64,000 nucleotides of DNA from Planctomycetota bacterium (GTDB taxonomy: Bacteria; Planctomycetota; UBA1135; GCA-002686595), in assembly GCA_029250885.1 (NCBI GenBank), contig JAQXEK010000001.1, forward strand, positions 1 through 64,000, given 5' to 3'. Below the pieces are notes generated by a model that ran no database searches, was not told where the DNA came from, and was given only the letters and a program-made list of their open reading frames with translations. The translations under genes were made by a program, and so were the position numbers. This document shows positions 17,167-26,219 of the stretch, one piece after another. Each line of letters begins with the position of its first letter. The stretch's first letter is position 1.

Positions 17167-18450
17167 TTAGGCCACGGTGATGGTTGCGTTCTCCCGAAGG
17201 AAAGTGCGCACCTTGATCTCTAGGATCTCCATCGCGAGCTGCTGAATCAAGTTCTGCTCCTGATAGTACTTCTGAACCTCTTCGACCGAAGTCTGGTTGC
17301 GCTGGGCAATCTCCTGGAATTTCTGGGCAACGTCTTCGTTTTGTACCTGCAATTCCTCGGCCTGGGCGACGTCTTCGAGCAGGAAGAGCGCCTTGGTGTT
17401 GTGCTCTGCCTCCGTACGGATTGCGTCTTCCTGTTCGGCAAGCTTGCCCTCGATGTCAGCCTCGGAGACGCCTTCCTGCATCATTTGCTGGGCGGCGGCG
17501 TTCTTCCGGTTGTTAATCTGGTCCTCGATCAGGCGGCTGGGGAGCTGCATGTCGTGGCTCGCGATCAGGGTCTCCAATAGGGCCAGCTCGACCTTCATGT
17601 TGGCTTGGTGCTGCTTGGCCTTCTCGATGTCCTCGCGGACGCGCTGCATAAGGCCGGCTTCGTCCTCGGCGCCGACCATCTTAATCAGCTCTTCGTTGGT
17701 GGGCATGACCATGTCGAAGGCCTGGGCGATCGAGATCTTGCAGGTGCCGGCCTTGCCGCGCATCTCCTCCACGTGAAAGTCCTCGGGGAAGGTGACCGGG
17801 ATCTCAAGCTCAGCGCCTTCCTTCGCACCGATCATGGCTGCTTTGTAGGCCTCCTCATCGACGCCGGGGGGCGTGCTCATGGGGGAGAGGCGCATGCCGT
17901 CCCGTGCCATGATGCTGTTCTCGCCTTCGAGCAACTCAAGGCGCGCCATGGCCATGCCGTTCTCCTTGAGGCCATCTTCGCTGACGGGCTCGGGGCGGCC
18001 CTGCTGGGTGCGGACGTTCTCGATGGCCTCATCGACCTCGGTGTCGGTGACCTCGACCTTTTCGGACTCAGCTGTGAGTCCCTTGTACTCGCCAAGCTCG
18101 TAGGCGGGGCGCAGGGAGAGCTCGACCTTGCAGATAAAGCCGCCATCCTCGGCGTCCGTCAGGGATTCGGCGTCCATGCGGGGCTGGCCCACGGGGCGCA
18201 GCTCTTCGTCCGTGACGACCTTCTGTAGACCCTGTTGCACGAACTGCTGCTTAGTGTCCCGGCGCAGCTCTTCGCCGTGGTGCTTCTCGATCACCGACTT
18301 TGGCACCTTGCCGGGGCGGAAGCCCTTCATGTTGACGGTTTGCGAGAGGCGCTTGAAGTTACTGTCGAGCTCGGTCTTGTACTCGTCCCCGGGGACGGTA
18401 ACGGTGACGAGGACTTCGCAGGAATCAATGTTTTCGAGGGTGGCTTCCAC
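17167..18450 (-). CDS. tig: Trigger factor
   Basis: A 427-residue protein starting at GTG 18450. The ribosome-binding domain carries the GFRPGKVPKSVI signature near residue 40. A middle FKBP-like PPIase region (about 150-245) and a long helical C-terminal chaperone region rich in Glu and Gln follow. Trigger factor binds at the ribosome exit tunnel and shields nascent chains. It is the first gene of tig-clpP-clpX. A TAAGTT hexamer lies 6 nt before the start and no Shine-Dalgarno is evident. Confidence 0.95.
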   Translation of the reverse strand: MEATLENIDSCEVLVTVTVPGDEYKTELDSNFKRLSQTVNMKGFRPGKVPKSVIEKHHGEELRRDTKQQFVQQGLQKVVTDEELRPVGQPRMDAESLTDAEDGGFICKVELSLRPAYELGEYKGLTAESEKVEVTDTEVDEAIENVRTQQGRPEPVSEDGLKENGMAMARLELLEGENSIMARDGMRLSPMSTPPGVDEEAYKAAMIGAKEGAELEIPVTFPEDFHVEEMRGKAGTCKISIAQAFDMVMPTNEELIKMVGAEDEAGLMQRVREDIEKAKQHQANMKVELALLETLIASHDMQLPSRLIEDQINNRKNAAAQQMMQEGVSEADIEGKLAEQEDAIRTEAEHNTKALFLLEDVAQAEELQVQNEDVAQKFQEIAQRNQTSVEEVQKYYQEQNLIQQLAMEILEIKVRTFLRENATITVA

Positions 18451-18923
18451 GGCTTAAACTTAGTGAATCGGGTGTTGTTGAGACTGAGATCGTTCGACGG
18501 TGTCGAGCGGTTGATTATTGGAGTGCAGATGGCGCGACTGATAGGCGTTGCCGGAGCTGCTCACAGTGACGAATGTCCCTACCGATGCGCCTGTGGGGTT
18601 TACCCAGGACGAGGTGGGAGTCATGCGGGGTGGGACTTTACCTCATTGGCAGGGCAGATTGGCAGGGGGTTGGGGGCTAAATGTGGGAGAACCTGCCTTA
18701 ACTGTTACCGGACGCACTTTAGGCTGTCGGCTCGAGGGGATCTGGCGCTCGGGGAAGGCGAGCGAGATCAAGCATTAGAGATGCGTGAGGTATGGGGCAT
18801 TTCTTGCGGTTATCGAGCTGCATAAGGGAAGGGGGGCTTATGCTCTGGGCGAACGGGATTACACACCTTGGAATCGGGGCCCGCCTCTGGCTGGAAGGGC
18901 TCCTGAACACTTGCATATCCGGT
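18451..18923 (+). other. Intergenic region between divergent tig and RND adaptor genes
   Basis: About 470 bases without a convincing gene. Short open frames exist but have no recognisable protein features. It presumably holds the promoters of both divergent operons. I see no tRNA, strong hairpin or repeat. Confidence 0.5.
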
Positions 18924-20303
18924 ATGAAGCGGAGTCTTGAAACGTTGTTGGCCCTGGCGGCAATCGCCGTACTCTTTGGGGTCGTCTGGACCCAGGTGAT
19001 TGCGGTCGAGGTCGAGGTCAAGGCCTCTCCACCCATGGATCTTGGGCCGGTTGCCGTGACGGGGCAAGTGCTCGAAGCGGGCCCCCTAGAGCTCTCGGTT
19101 CACGGGTTTGGAACTCTGCAGGCTGTGCGGCGGGTACCGATCGCCATGGAGGGGGCTGGGCGCATCGCCTGGGTCTCCGATAAGTGGCGGCTGGGCGCCG
19201 AGGTTCCCGAGGGCGAGGTGCTGGTGCGACTTGCGGATGATGGACTAGCCCTGGCGGTGAAGACGGCCGAGGCCCAGGTGGCCCAGGCTATGGCGGCCGT
19301 AAGCGCGACCCTGGTGGAGGTCGAGGGCGCTAGCGCGGTGGAGCTACTGGCGCGCAAGGCCTTTGTGGTCGCGACTAGGGACCTCAAACGCGTGGCGCAG
19401 TCCTTCGAGAAGCAGATCGCCTCGGAGCAGCTCTTGGATCGCGCCCAGAGCCAGGAGATCGCAGCCGAGAACGCTTTGGAGCTTGCGGCGGCAAACACGG
19501 CCCGCGCCAAGGCGGCGAAGGTGACCGCAAAGGCCGCCGTTCAGGTTGCCGAGGCCGCCCTAGCCCAGGCCCAGGAGGCGCGCCAACACCAAGACTTCCG
19601 CGCGCCCTTCACCGGTCGGCTGACCCAGGCCAAGCCCCAGGTCGGCGCCCTCGTTGCCCCCGGTTCGGCGGCGGCCATGTCCATGGGGGAGTTGCTGGAC
19701 ACCAGCGAGCTCTTGCTCGTGGCACAGATTCACGAGGACAGCATCGCGCGGCTTGCAGGCGGCCAGGACGCCCGGGTGAGCTTGCCCTCGAGGCCGGGGA
19801 TGTCGATCGCGGGCAAGGTCCGCCATCTCGGCGTCGCCAGCGACCCCGTGACCCGCAGCCTGCCCGTGCAGATTGCGATCCCCAACGATGACCTAAAGCT
19901 GCCCGCGGGACTCTTCGCCCAGGCGTCGATCTCCGTGGGGCAGCTGTCCGGCGCGCTGCAGATTGACCGCAAGCAGTTCCTCTGGCTCGAGGGTGTGCCC
20001 GTTGCCTACGTGCTCGCCCAGCGTGGCGAGGAGTTCGTCGCCGAGGCGCGGCCCCTTGTGCTCGGCGACCCCGTGGGCGAGGGCTTTGTGGTGCAGGCCG
20101 GACTGAGCCATGGCGAGACTCTCTTGACCTCGCCATTGGATCGCCTCGCACCCCGGGCCGAGGGCAAGCACACGCCGGTTTGGATGAAGGATGGGTCCAC
20201 GGGCCCCTCTAAGGATTCCAATCTGGGGGCCGTTCGCGAGCCCCAATCGGGAAACGAGCCCCCTGCAGGCGGTGCGGTCGACCAGGCGGGTGAGGCCAAG
20301 TGA
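18924..20303 (+). CDS. RND efflux periplasmic adaptor (membrane fusion protein)
   Basis: A 459-residue protein from ATG 18924, chosen because it directly precedes the transmembrane/signal segment SLETLLALAAIAVLFGVVW. The HlyD/AcrA layout is clear: lipoyl half (PIAMEGAGRIAWV, GAEVPEGEVLVRL), an Ala-rich alpha-helical hairpin (about 95-205), the second lipoyl half (FRAPFTGRL), beta-barrel and membrane-proximal domains. It bridges the inner-membrane pump to an outer-membrane channel. The stop overlaps the pump start (GTGA). No outer-membrane TolC-type gene lies nearby, and the pump substrate is unknown. Confidence 0.9.
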   Translation: MKRSLETLLALAAIAVLFGVVWTQVIAVEVEVKASPPMDLGPVAVTGQVLEAGPLELSVHGFGTLQAVRRVPIAMEGAGRIAWVSDKWRLGAEVPEGEVLVRLADDGLALAVKTAEAQVAQAMAAVSATLVEVEGASAVELLARKAFVVATRDLKRVAQSFEKQIASEQLLDRAQSQEIAAENALELAAANTARAKAAKVTAKAAVQVAEAALAQAQEARQHQDFRAPFTGRLTQAKPQVGALVAPGSAAAMSMGELLDTSELLLVAQIHEDSIARLAGGQDARVSLPSRPGMSIAGKVRHLGVASDPVTRSLPVQIAIPNDDLKLPAGLFAQASISVGQLSGALQIDRKQFLWLEGVPVAYVLAQRGEEFVAEARPLVLGDPVGEGFVVQAGLSHGETLLTSPLDRLAPRAEGKHTPVWMKDGSTGPSKDSNLGAVREPQSGNEPPAGGAVDQAGEAK

Positions 20304-23300
20304 TTCGCTTTCTAGTCCGCGCCGCGGTCCACAACCCGGTCGCCATTCACCTAGCTACCCTTGCCGTGGTTGCGGCTGGAGTGCTCGCCTACTTCTCCAT
20401 GCCCCGGGAGGTCTTCCCGGAGTTCGCCCTAGGCACCGTGACCGTCACGACCGTCTACCCGGGCGCATCCCCGGACGACGTGGAGAAGCTCGTGACCTTG
20501 AAGATCGAGGACGAGCTCGAGGGCATCGACGGTATTGAACAGACCAGCTCGCGTTCCCTCGAGGGCATCTCGATGGTGACCCTCAAGATTGATGGCGATC
20601 GGGTCATGAGCGAGTTCCTCGACGACGTGCGCGCGGCCATGTCCCGGGACCTTGAGTTCCCGGATGAGGTCGAGGACCCCATCGTCAAGGACATCAAGTC
20701 CGAGTTCCCGGTCATCGCGGTCTTCGTCTACGGCACCGCGTCCGAGGCAGACCTGCGGGTCGAGGCCGAGCGCCACAAGCGCGCCATCGAAGAGATCGAC
20801 GGTGTCAGCCAGGTGGTCATGAACGGCCCCCGGGATCCCGAGCTCTGGATCGAAGTGGACCCCCTGAGCCTAGAGCGCCACGGTCTGACCCTGGGCGACA
20901 TCGGCAACCTGGTGAGCCTGCGCAGCCGCGACATCCCCCTGGGTGCCCTGAGCACTCCGTCGGGCGAGTACATTCTGCGCGTTGACGCGGACGTCAGCGG
21001 TGCGGAGGATCTCCTAGACCTGCCGGTGATCGCCACGCCGGACGGGCGCGTGGTGCGGCTCTCCCAGATCGCGCGGGTCCGGGACATGTCCGAGCGGCCT
21101 TTGATTCGAAGTCGCTTCAACGGCGAGGCCAGCATGTACTTGCAGGTCAACAAGAAGGGCGACGGCGACACCATCGACATGTCGGATGAGGTCTATGCCT
21201 ACCTGGAAGAGCAGCGCAAAAACCTGCCGGTGGGCGTGGCCCTGGGCACGAATTCGGACATGTCGATTTACGTGCAGAACCGGCTTGTGGTGATGCGCGA
21301 TTCTGCGCTCATGGGCGGTCTGCTAGTTTTGATCTCCTTGGTGTTCTTCCTCAACGTGCGCGTGGCGACGATGACGGCCATCGGCATCCCGGTTGCGTTC
21401 CTAGGTGGTATCGCCATGGCGGCGGGCTTTGGCATCTCTCTGAACATGATCTCCATGTTCTCGTTTATTGTCGTCTTGGGCATGATTGTGGACGATGCAA
21501 TTGTGGTGGGGGAGAACATCTACCGGCACATGGAGGAGGGGATGGATCCCGAGGAGGCTGCGATCCTGGGGACGAGCGAGGTTGGCAAGCCTGTGCTGGC
21601 CACAATCTTGACGACCATGGCCGCGTTCCTTCCCATGCTTCTGCTCGAAGGTCAGATGGGGATGTTTATGCGCCCTCTGCCCTTGATCGTGACCTTCTGC
21701 TTGGCGGCGTCCGTGTTCGAGGCGCTGTTCGTGCTGCCCGTGCACTTGGCCCACTGGACCGGTAAGCGCTCTGCCGCGGGACTTGCGGCGGAGACTGGCG
21801 ACCGCTGGTATGCGCCCTTCGAGCGGCTCTACGCATCAACCTTAAAGCTAGCCCTGCACTACCGCTATATCACCCTAGGCCTCGCCATTGCCTTGGCCGG
21901 GACCCTGATAGGCTATGCGGGCCTGCAGATGCGATTCAACCTGTTCGACGAGTTCGAGTCGAAGGTCTTCTCGGTAAACGTGCGCGCGATCCCTGGCACG
22001 TCTATGGACGAGACCATGGGCCTGGTGTCGAGGATCAGGGAGACGGTCACCGAGCTCCCCGACAGTGAGCTCGAGAGCACGAACTCCATTGCCGGCGTCT
22101 CATTCATCGACGCTGCGCGCTTCGAGTACGGCGAGAATCTGGGCCAGATCTGGGTCGAGCTGCGGGAGGGGGGCGGCCGCACCCGCAGCACCGCAGAGGT
22201 AATTGCGGACCTGCGCAGCTCCTTCGCCGTGCCCCCAACGGGTGTGGAGAAGATCAGCGTGGTCCAGCCCCAGGCCGGGCCGACGGGGGCAGCGATCAAC
22301 CTGTCGATTCGCGGCGAAGATAGCGCGACCCTGCAGGCCATCGCCGACGAGATGATGGCCTTCCTCAACAAACAAGTAGGCGTGGTCGACATTCACGACA
22401 ACACCAGCGTTGGCAAGCGCGAGGTGCGGCTCACCCTGACCGACTCCGGACGCCAGATGGGCTTCACCGAGCTTGGCCTTGCGTCGGAGCTGCGGGCGGC
22501 CTTTGAGGGCACGCGCTTTGCCAGGCTGCGCCGTGGCGACGACGACGTCGAGGTCATCGTAAAGCTGCCCGACGAGCTGCGCAGCCAGCGCGGCTCCCTT
22601 GACGAGGTCCGCGTGACCTCGCCGGCAGGGGGGCGGGTTCCCTTGGCTTCTGTGGTGCGATTCGAGGAGACCACCGGCGTCATGGAGATCACCCGAGATG
22701 ACGGCCGCCGCTCGATCCACGTCCAAGGCGACGTGAACAAGAAGCTGGTCTCATCCAAAGAGGTCACGGCGGGACTCTTGAAGGAGTTCGGCGACCTGAA
22801 CACGCGCTGGCCAGGCTATGAACTGGTCTTTGAGGGCGACGAGAAGGAGACGAACGAGGCCCTCGAGGGGCTCTTCTCCGCGGGCTTGCTTGCGGTCTTG
22901 GTGATGTACTTCATCCTAGGCACACTCTTCAAGTCGATGACCCAGCCCTTCGTGATTATGCTCGCGATTCCCCTGGCGGGTATCGGCGTGGTAATCGGGC
23001 ACCTGTTGATGCAGCGCGGCCTCTCGTTCATGTCTCTGATTGGCGTGCTGGCGTTGGCTGGCGTCGTCGTGAACGACTCCCTGATCCTGATTGACCTAGT
23101 CAACCGACGCCGCCGGGCAGGCGACTCGATCAAGGATGCGATCCAACTTGCGGGCACCCAGCGCTTCCGTCCTATCGTTTTGACCTCGGCCACCACGATG
23201 CTCGGCCTATCGCCCCTGACCTTCTTCGCCTCGGGCCAAGCGCGCTTCCTACAACCCATGGCCATCAGCGTCTTCTTCGGCCTAGCCTTCGCCACGGTTC

Positions 23301-23404
23301 TGATCCTGGTCGTCGTGCCCTGTGCCTATGGAATCCTGGACGACCTATTGGGCCTTTTCCAAAGGCGCAAGCCCACAACTGCGAGCGGTCCCGACTTGGA
23401 GTGA
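20300..23404 (+). CDS. RND-family efflux permease (AcrB/MMPL type, HAE)
   Basis: A 1034-residue protein starting at GTG 20300, overlapping the adaptor stop. It has the twelve-helix, two-large-loop RND pattern: an N-terminal helix (NPVAIHLATLAVVAAGVLAYF), TVYPGASPDDVEKLV in the porter domain, helix 4 with GMIVDDAIVVGENIYRHME (the proton-relay Asp pair), and the second half with VLALAGVVVNDSLILIDLVNRRR. It exports small molecules using the proton gradient. Sequence alone does not separate drug from metal substrates, but the VDDAIV pattern suits the hydrophobic or unassigned HAE group over CusA-type metal pumps. Confidence 0.92.
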   Translation: MIRFLVRAAVHNPVAIHLATLAVVAAGVLAYFSMPREVFPEFALGTVTVTTVYPGASPDDVEKLVTLKIEDELEGIDGIEQTSSRSLEGISMVTLKIDGDRVMSEFLDDVRAAMSRDLEFPDEVEDPIVKDIKSEFPVIAVFVYGTASEADLRVEAERHKRAIEEIDGVSQVVMNGPRDPELWIEVDPLSLERHGLTLGDIGNLVSLRSRDIPLGALSTPSGEYILRVDADVSGAEDLLDLPVIATPDGRVVRLSQIARVRDMSERPLIRSRFNGEASMYLQVNKKGDGDTIDMSDEVYAYLEEQRKNLPVGVALGTNSDMSIYVQNRLVVMRDSALMGGLLVLISLVFFLNVRVATMTAIGIPVAFLGGIAMAAGFGISLNMISMFSFIVVLGMIVDDAIVVGENIYRHMEEGMDPEEAAILGTSEVGKPVLATILTTMAAFLPMLLLEGQMGMFMRPLPLIVTFCLAASVFEALFVLPVHLAHWTGKRSAAGLAAETGDRWYAPFERLYASTLKLALHYRYITLGLAIALAGTLIGYAGLQMRFNLFDEFESKVFSVNVRAIPGTSMDETMGLVSRIRETVTELPDSELESTNSIAGVSFIDAARFEYGENLGQIWVELREGGGRTRSTAEVIADLRSSFAVPPTGVEKISVVQPQAGPTGAAINLSIRGEDSATLQAIADEMMAFLNKQVGVVDIHDNTSVGKREVRLTLTDSGRQMGFTELGLASELRAAFEGTRFARLRRGDDDVEVIVKLPDELRSQRGSLDEVRVTSPAGGRVPLASVVRFEETTGVMEITRDDGRRSIHVQGDVNKKLVSSKEVTAGLLKEFGDLNTRWPGYELVFEGDEKETNEALEGLFSAGLLAVLVMYFILGTLFKSMTQPFVIMLAIPLAGIGVVIGHLLMQRGLSFMSLIGVLALAGVVVNDSLILIDLVNRRRRAGDSIKDAIQLAGTQRFRPIVLTSATTMLGLSPLTFFASGQARFLQPMAISVFFGLAFATVLILVVVPCAYGILDDLLGLFQRRKPTTASGPDLE

Positions 23405-23507
23405 CCGGTGATCGCCCACAGCGATGTCCCCGTGGATAAGGGGCGTTCTAAGGACGGCGATTTGGGCTCTGGTTGACCGAGCTCGTCAACATTCGCATAG
23501 GAGCAGC

Positions 23508-24119
23508 TTAGCTAAGAGCAAGCTGCACAAGCCGCATGACCGATTCATCGGCCTCGCGCTGGGCAATCTCTTGCGCGGTGAACCAAGCCAGCTCGTGGGA
23601 CTCATCCGAAACCACGTACTTGGCGCCTTTGGGTGCGTAGACGAAAAAGCGTGTGTCGAGGTGCAGGTGGGCGGGCTCCGCGGGGCGGTCGGCCTTAGCT
23701 GGACGCTGGGGGATCAAGTGGATGTCTAAGTCGACGATACGGGGGTCGATGACGAGGTCCTCGATGCCGCTCTCCTCGACTGCTTCACGTAGGGCAGCCG
23801 CCGCCAGGTTCGCATCACCGTCGCAGTGGCCACCGAGTTGAAGCCACCGGTTCAGCTTCTTGTGCAGGGTAAACAGGCCGCGTTTTCCGTCGCTGTGGAT
23901 CACAATCGAAGAGGCCGTCAAATGACCGGGCACACACTCGCGCAAGTGCGCATCGCACGGGTTCTCTCCCATGAACTGGAGAATACGAGCCCGCGTCTCT
24001 TCCTGGTCCGGATTAGGCGGCACCCAGTTTTCGAGCAGGGTACGGGCAGCTTGGGGATTGCCATCGAAGGCAAGCTTCGGATCATCAAGGCGGAGTCGTT
24101 GCATGGAGGAATCGAGCAC
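23508..24119 (-). CDS. Nudix hydrolase
   Basis: A 203-residue protein starting at GTG 24119, with an alternative ATG at 24104. The Nudix box reads GGHCDGDANLAAAALREAVEESGI; the first Glu of the classic G-x5-E-x7-REUxEExGU is Ala, but the metal-binding REAVEESG is intact, as in many GGH-type Nudix proteins. An N-terminal helical extension of about 60 residues precedes the fold. The substrate is unknown. It follows ettA after about 80 nt, with a palindromic repeat between them. Confidence 0.88.
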   Translation of the reverse strand: MLDSSMQRLRLDDPKLAFDGNPQAARTLLENWVPPNPDQEETRARILQFMGENPCDAHLRECVPGHLTASSIVIHSDGKRGLFTLHKKLNRWLQLGGHCDGDANLAAAALREAVEESGIEDLVIDPRIVDLDIHLIPQRPAKADRPAEPAHLHLDTRFFVYAPKGAKYVVSDESHELAWFTAQEIAQREADESVMRLVQLALS

Positions 24120-24171
24120 GGTTCTATTGCCCTTGTTGAAAGGAGCCTTTCTGGCTATGCGAGATTGCTAC

Positions 24172-24202
24172 CTCTGTAGCGCACTCCCTTGGAGTGCGCT
24201 AA
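24172..24202 (-). repeat. Palindromic repeat containing the ettA stop codon (copy A)
   Basis: A 10-bp perfect stem, AGCGCACTCC with GGAGTGCGCT and a 3-nt loop (24178-24200). The first three bases of the element on the minus strand (TAG, 24201-24199) are the ettA stop. The bases after the stem (ACAGAGG) match those after the copy downstream of rpmH, so the shared unit is longer than the hairpin. No U-tract follows. Confidence 0.85.
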
Positions 24203-25887
24203 GCCCTCGTGAACTTCCGATACTTTCCAGCCTTCGACTCATCCTCAATATTGTTGTCCTTCTTCCATTTCTCACGCCACTCCGAGTAAGTCTCAAAGTC
24301 GCCATGATGGAAGTTGATGTGTCCCGTGGGCTCGAACGCAAGGATGTGGGTCGCGACGCGGTTCAGAAAGTACCGGTCGTGGCTCACGACGATGGCGGAG
24401 CCGATGTACTCCTGCATGGCCTCCTCGAGCACGCGTAGGGTGTCGAGGTCCAGGTCGTTGGTGGGTTCGTCGAGGATGATGACGTTGGCGGGTTCGCGCA
24501 GCATCTTGGCAAGGAGGACGCGGTTGCGCATTCCGCCAGAGCACTCGCTTAGGAGCTTCTGCTGGTCTTCACCCTTGAAGTTAAAGCGGCTGACGTAAGC
24601 GCGGGCGTCTACGGAGCGCGTCCCAAACTCAAGCATGATGTTGCCGTCGGTGATGTTGTCGAAGACGCTCATGTCGTCGTCAAGCACTGTGCGCGACTGG
24701 TCGAGGAAGCGCATCTGCACCGTGGCGCCAATGCTGACGTCGCCGGAGTCGGGCTCTTCCATGCCCAGGATCATCTTGAGCAGGGTCGACTTGCCAACAC
24801 CGTTCGCGCCGACGATGCCGAGGATTGCGCCGGGGGGCACCTCGAAGGTCAGGCCGTCGATCAGGGTGCGGTCGCCGTAGCCCTTCTTAAGGTCGCGCAC
24901 CTCAATGACCTTGTCGCCAAGGCGTGGACCCGGGGGGATGCGCAGCTCTAGGCTGTCGGCCTGCTGGTTGGCCATCTGCTGGTCGACAAGCTCTTGGTAG
25001 CGGGCGAGGCGCGCCTTTGATCGTGTCTGGCGTGCGGCCGGCGTGCGGCGGATCCACTCCAGCTCGCGGGAGATGACCTTGGCGCGCTTGCTGTCCTGCT
25101 GGCGCGAGACGTCCAGGCGCTTCTGCTTCGACTCGAGGTAGTCCGAGTAGTTGCCCTTATAGGGAGTGCCCAGGCCACGCTCGACCTCCAGCATCCAGCC
25201 GACGACGTTGTCCAGGAAGTAGCGGTCGTGTGTGATCAGGATGACGGCGCCAGCGTAGTCGCTGAGGAAGTGCTCGAGCCACTCGACAGTGTCAGCGTCC
25301 AGGTGGTTGGTGGGCTCGTCCAGCAGCAACAGGTCCGGGTGACTCATCAAGAGCTGGCAGAGCGCGACGCGGCGGCGCTCACCTCCGGACAGCTTCGACA
25401 CGTCGGCGTCCATAGGCGGCAGGCACAGGGCGCCCGCGGCCTGCTCTAGGCGGCTATCCAGCTCCCAGGCCTCCTTATGGTCGATGTCCTCCTGCAGAGC
25501 GGCTTGCTCGTCCAGAAGCTTGTACATCTCGTCCTCGTCTTCGACCTCGCCGAGCTTGTTCGAGATCTCCTCGAACTTGACCAGCAGGTCGCGCACCGGC
25601 TTCACCGCCAGGTCCAAGTTACCGGCGACGTCCAGGGTCTCGTCCAACTCGGGCTCCTGATCGAGATAGCCGATGGTGAGGCCCTTATTTGGGCGGGCAA
25701 TACCTTCGTATTTCGTGTCGATCCCGGCGATGATGCGCAGCAGGGTTGACTTGCCGGCGCCGTTCGGCCCGATGACGCCAATCTTGGCGCCCTCGAGGAA
25801 CGACAGCTGGATGCCCTTGAGCACCTCGCTCTGTCCATAGAACTTGTGGAGGTCTTCGATCTGGTAGATGATCTTGTCGGCAGCCAT
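24199..25887 (-). CDS. ettA: Energy-dependent translational throttle protein EttA (ABC-F ATPase)
   Basis: A 562-residue protein with two ABC ATPase domains and no membrane segment. Walker A motifs are GPNGAGKST (about 40-48) and GANGVGKST (about 350-358); signature motifs are LSGGERRRV and CSGGMRNRV; LLLDEPTNHLD and IILDEPTNDLD are the Walker B blocks. The linker has the EttA-type arm and PtIM region with RTPAARQTRSKARL. EttA gates the ribosome E site according to the ATP/ADP ratio. Its length and motif spacing match E. coli EttA (555). Confidence 0.95.
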   Translation of the reverse strand: MAADKIIYQIEDLHKFYGQSEVLKGIQLSFLEGAKIGVIGPNGAGKSTLLRIIAGIDTKYEGIARPNKGLTIGYLDQEPELDETLDVAGNLDLAVKPVRDLLVKFEEISNKLGEVEDEDEMYKLLDEQAALQEDIDHKEAWELDSRLEQAAGALCLPPMDADVSKLSGGERRRVALCQLLMSHPDLLLLDEPTNHLDADTVEWLEHFLSDYAGAVILITHDRYFLDNVVGWMLEVERGLGTPYKGNYSDYLESKQKRLDVSRQQDSKRAKVISRELEWIRRTPAARQTRSKARLARYQELVDQQMANQQADSLELRIPPGPRLGDKVIEVRDLKKGYGDRTLIDGLTFEVPPGAILGIVGANGVGKSTLLKMILGMEEPDSGDVSIGATVQMRFLDQSRTVLDDDMSVFDNITDGNIMLEFGTRSVDARAYVSRFNFKGEDQQKLLSECSGGMRNRVLLAKMLREPANVIILDEPTNDLDLDTLRVLEEAMQEYIGSAIVVSHDRYFLNRVATHILAFEPTGHINFHHGDFETYSEWREKWKKDNNIEDESKAGKYRKFTRA

Positions 25888-26219
25888 GGCGAAAGAGTTG
25901 CAGTTGGACGCTAGAGAGTCCGGGTGACTTAACAGGTAGGAAGAGTAGGGGCCCTAGCGGCCCATTTGGGCGAATAGGATAACGAGTTCGCAGCCCGCCG
26001 TCAGCCACCGATTGGCGCGGATGACCCGGATCCAAGTCTGCCATCTAGAAATTTGCCAGCCTGGGCCCTGCATGGTGCCACTAGGGGCCACTTCCCGGTA
26101 TCCTAGGTGGCCCGAATGGCTGCTGGTGCGCAGGTTGAGCGCACAAAGTGGACTCTACATGGGTCCCGGGCCCATCCGGTTTCACCAAGATCACGCTCGT
26201 TACTAAACTCACGATTGTC
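25888..26219 (+). other. Intergenic region between divergent ettA and ALDH7 genes
   Basis: About 330 bases with no convincing gene. TTCACC (26181-26186), 17 nt and TAAACT (26204-26209) form a candidate promoter that ends 10 nt before the ALDH7 ATG. A small GGGCC/GGCCC inverted repeat lies near 25950. Nothing else stands out. Confidence 0.5.

Noticed and set aside
18548-18778. Possible small gene between tig and the RND adaptor
   Set aside because: The 76-residue frame lacks a ribosome site, shows no protein-like features and is not linked to a neighbour.
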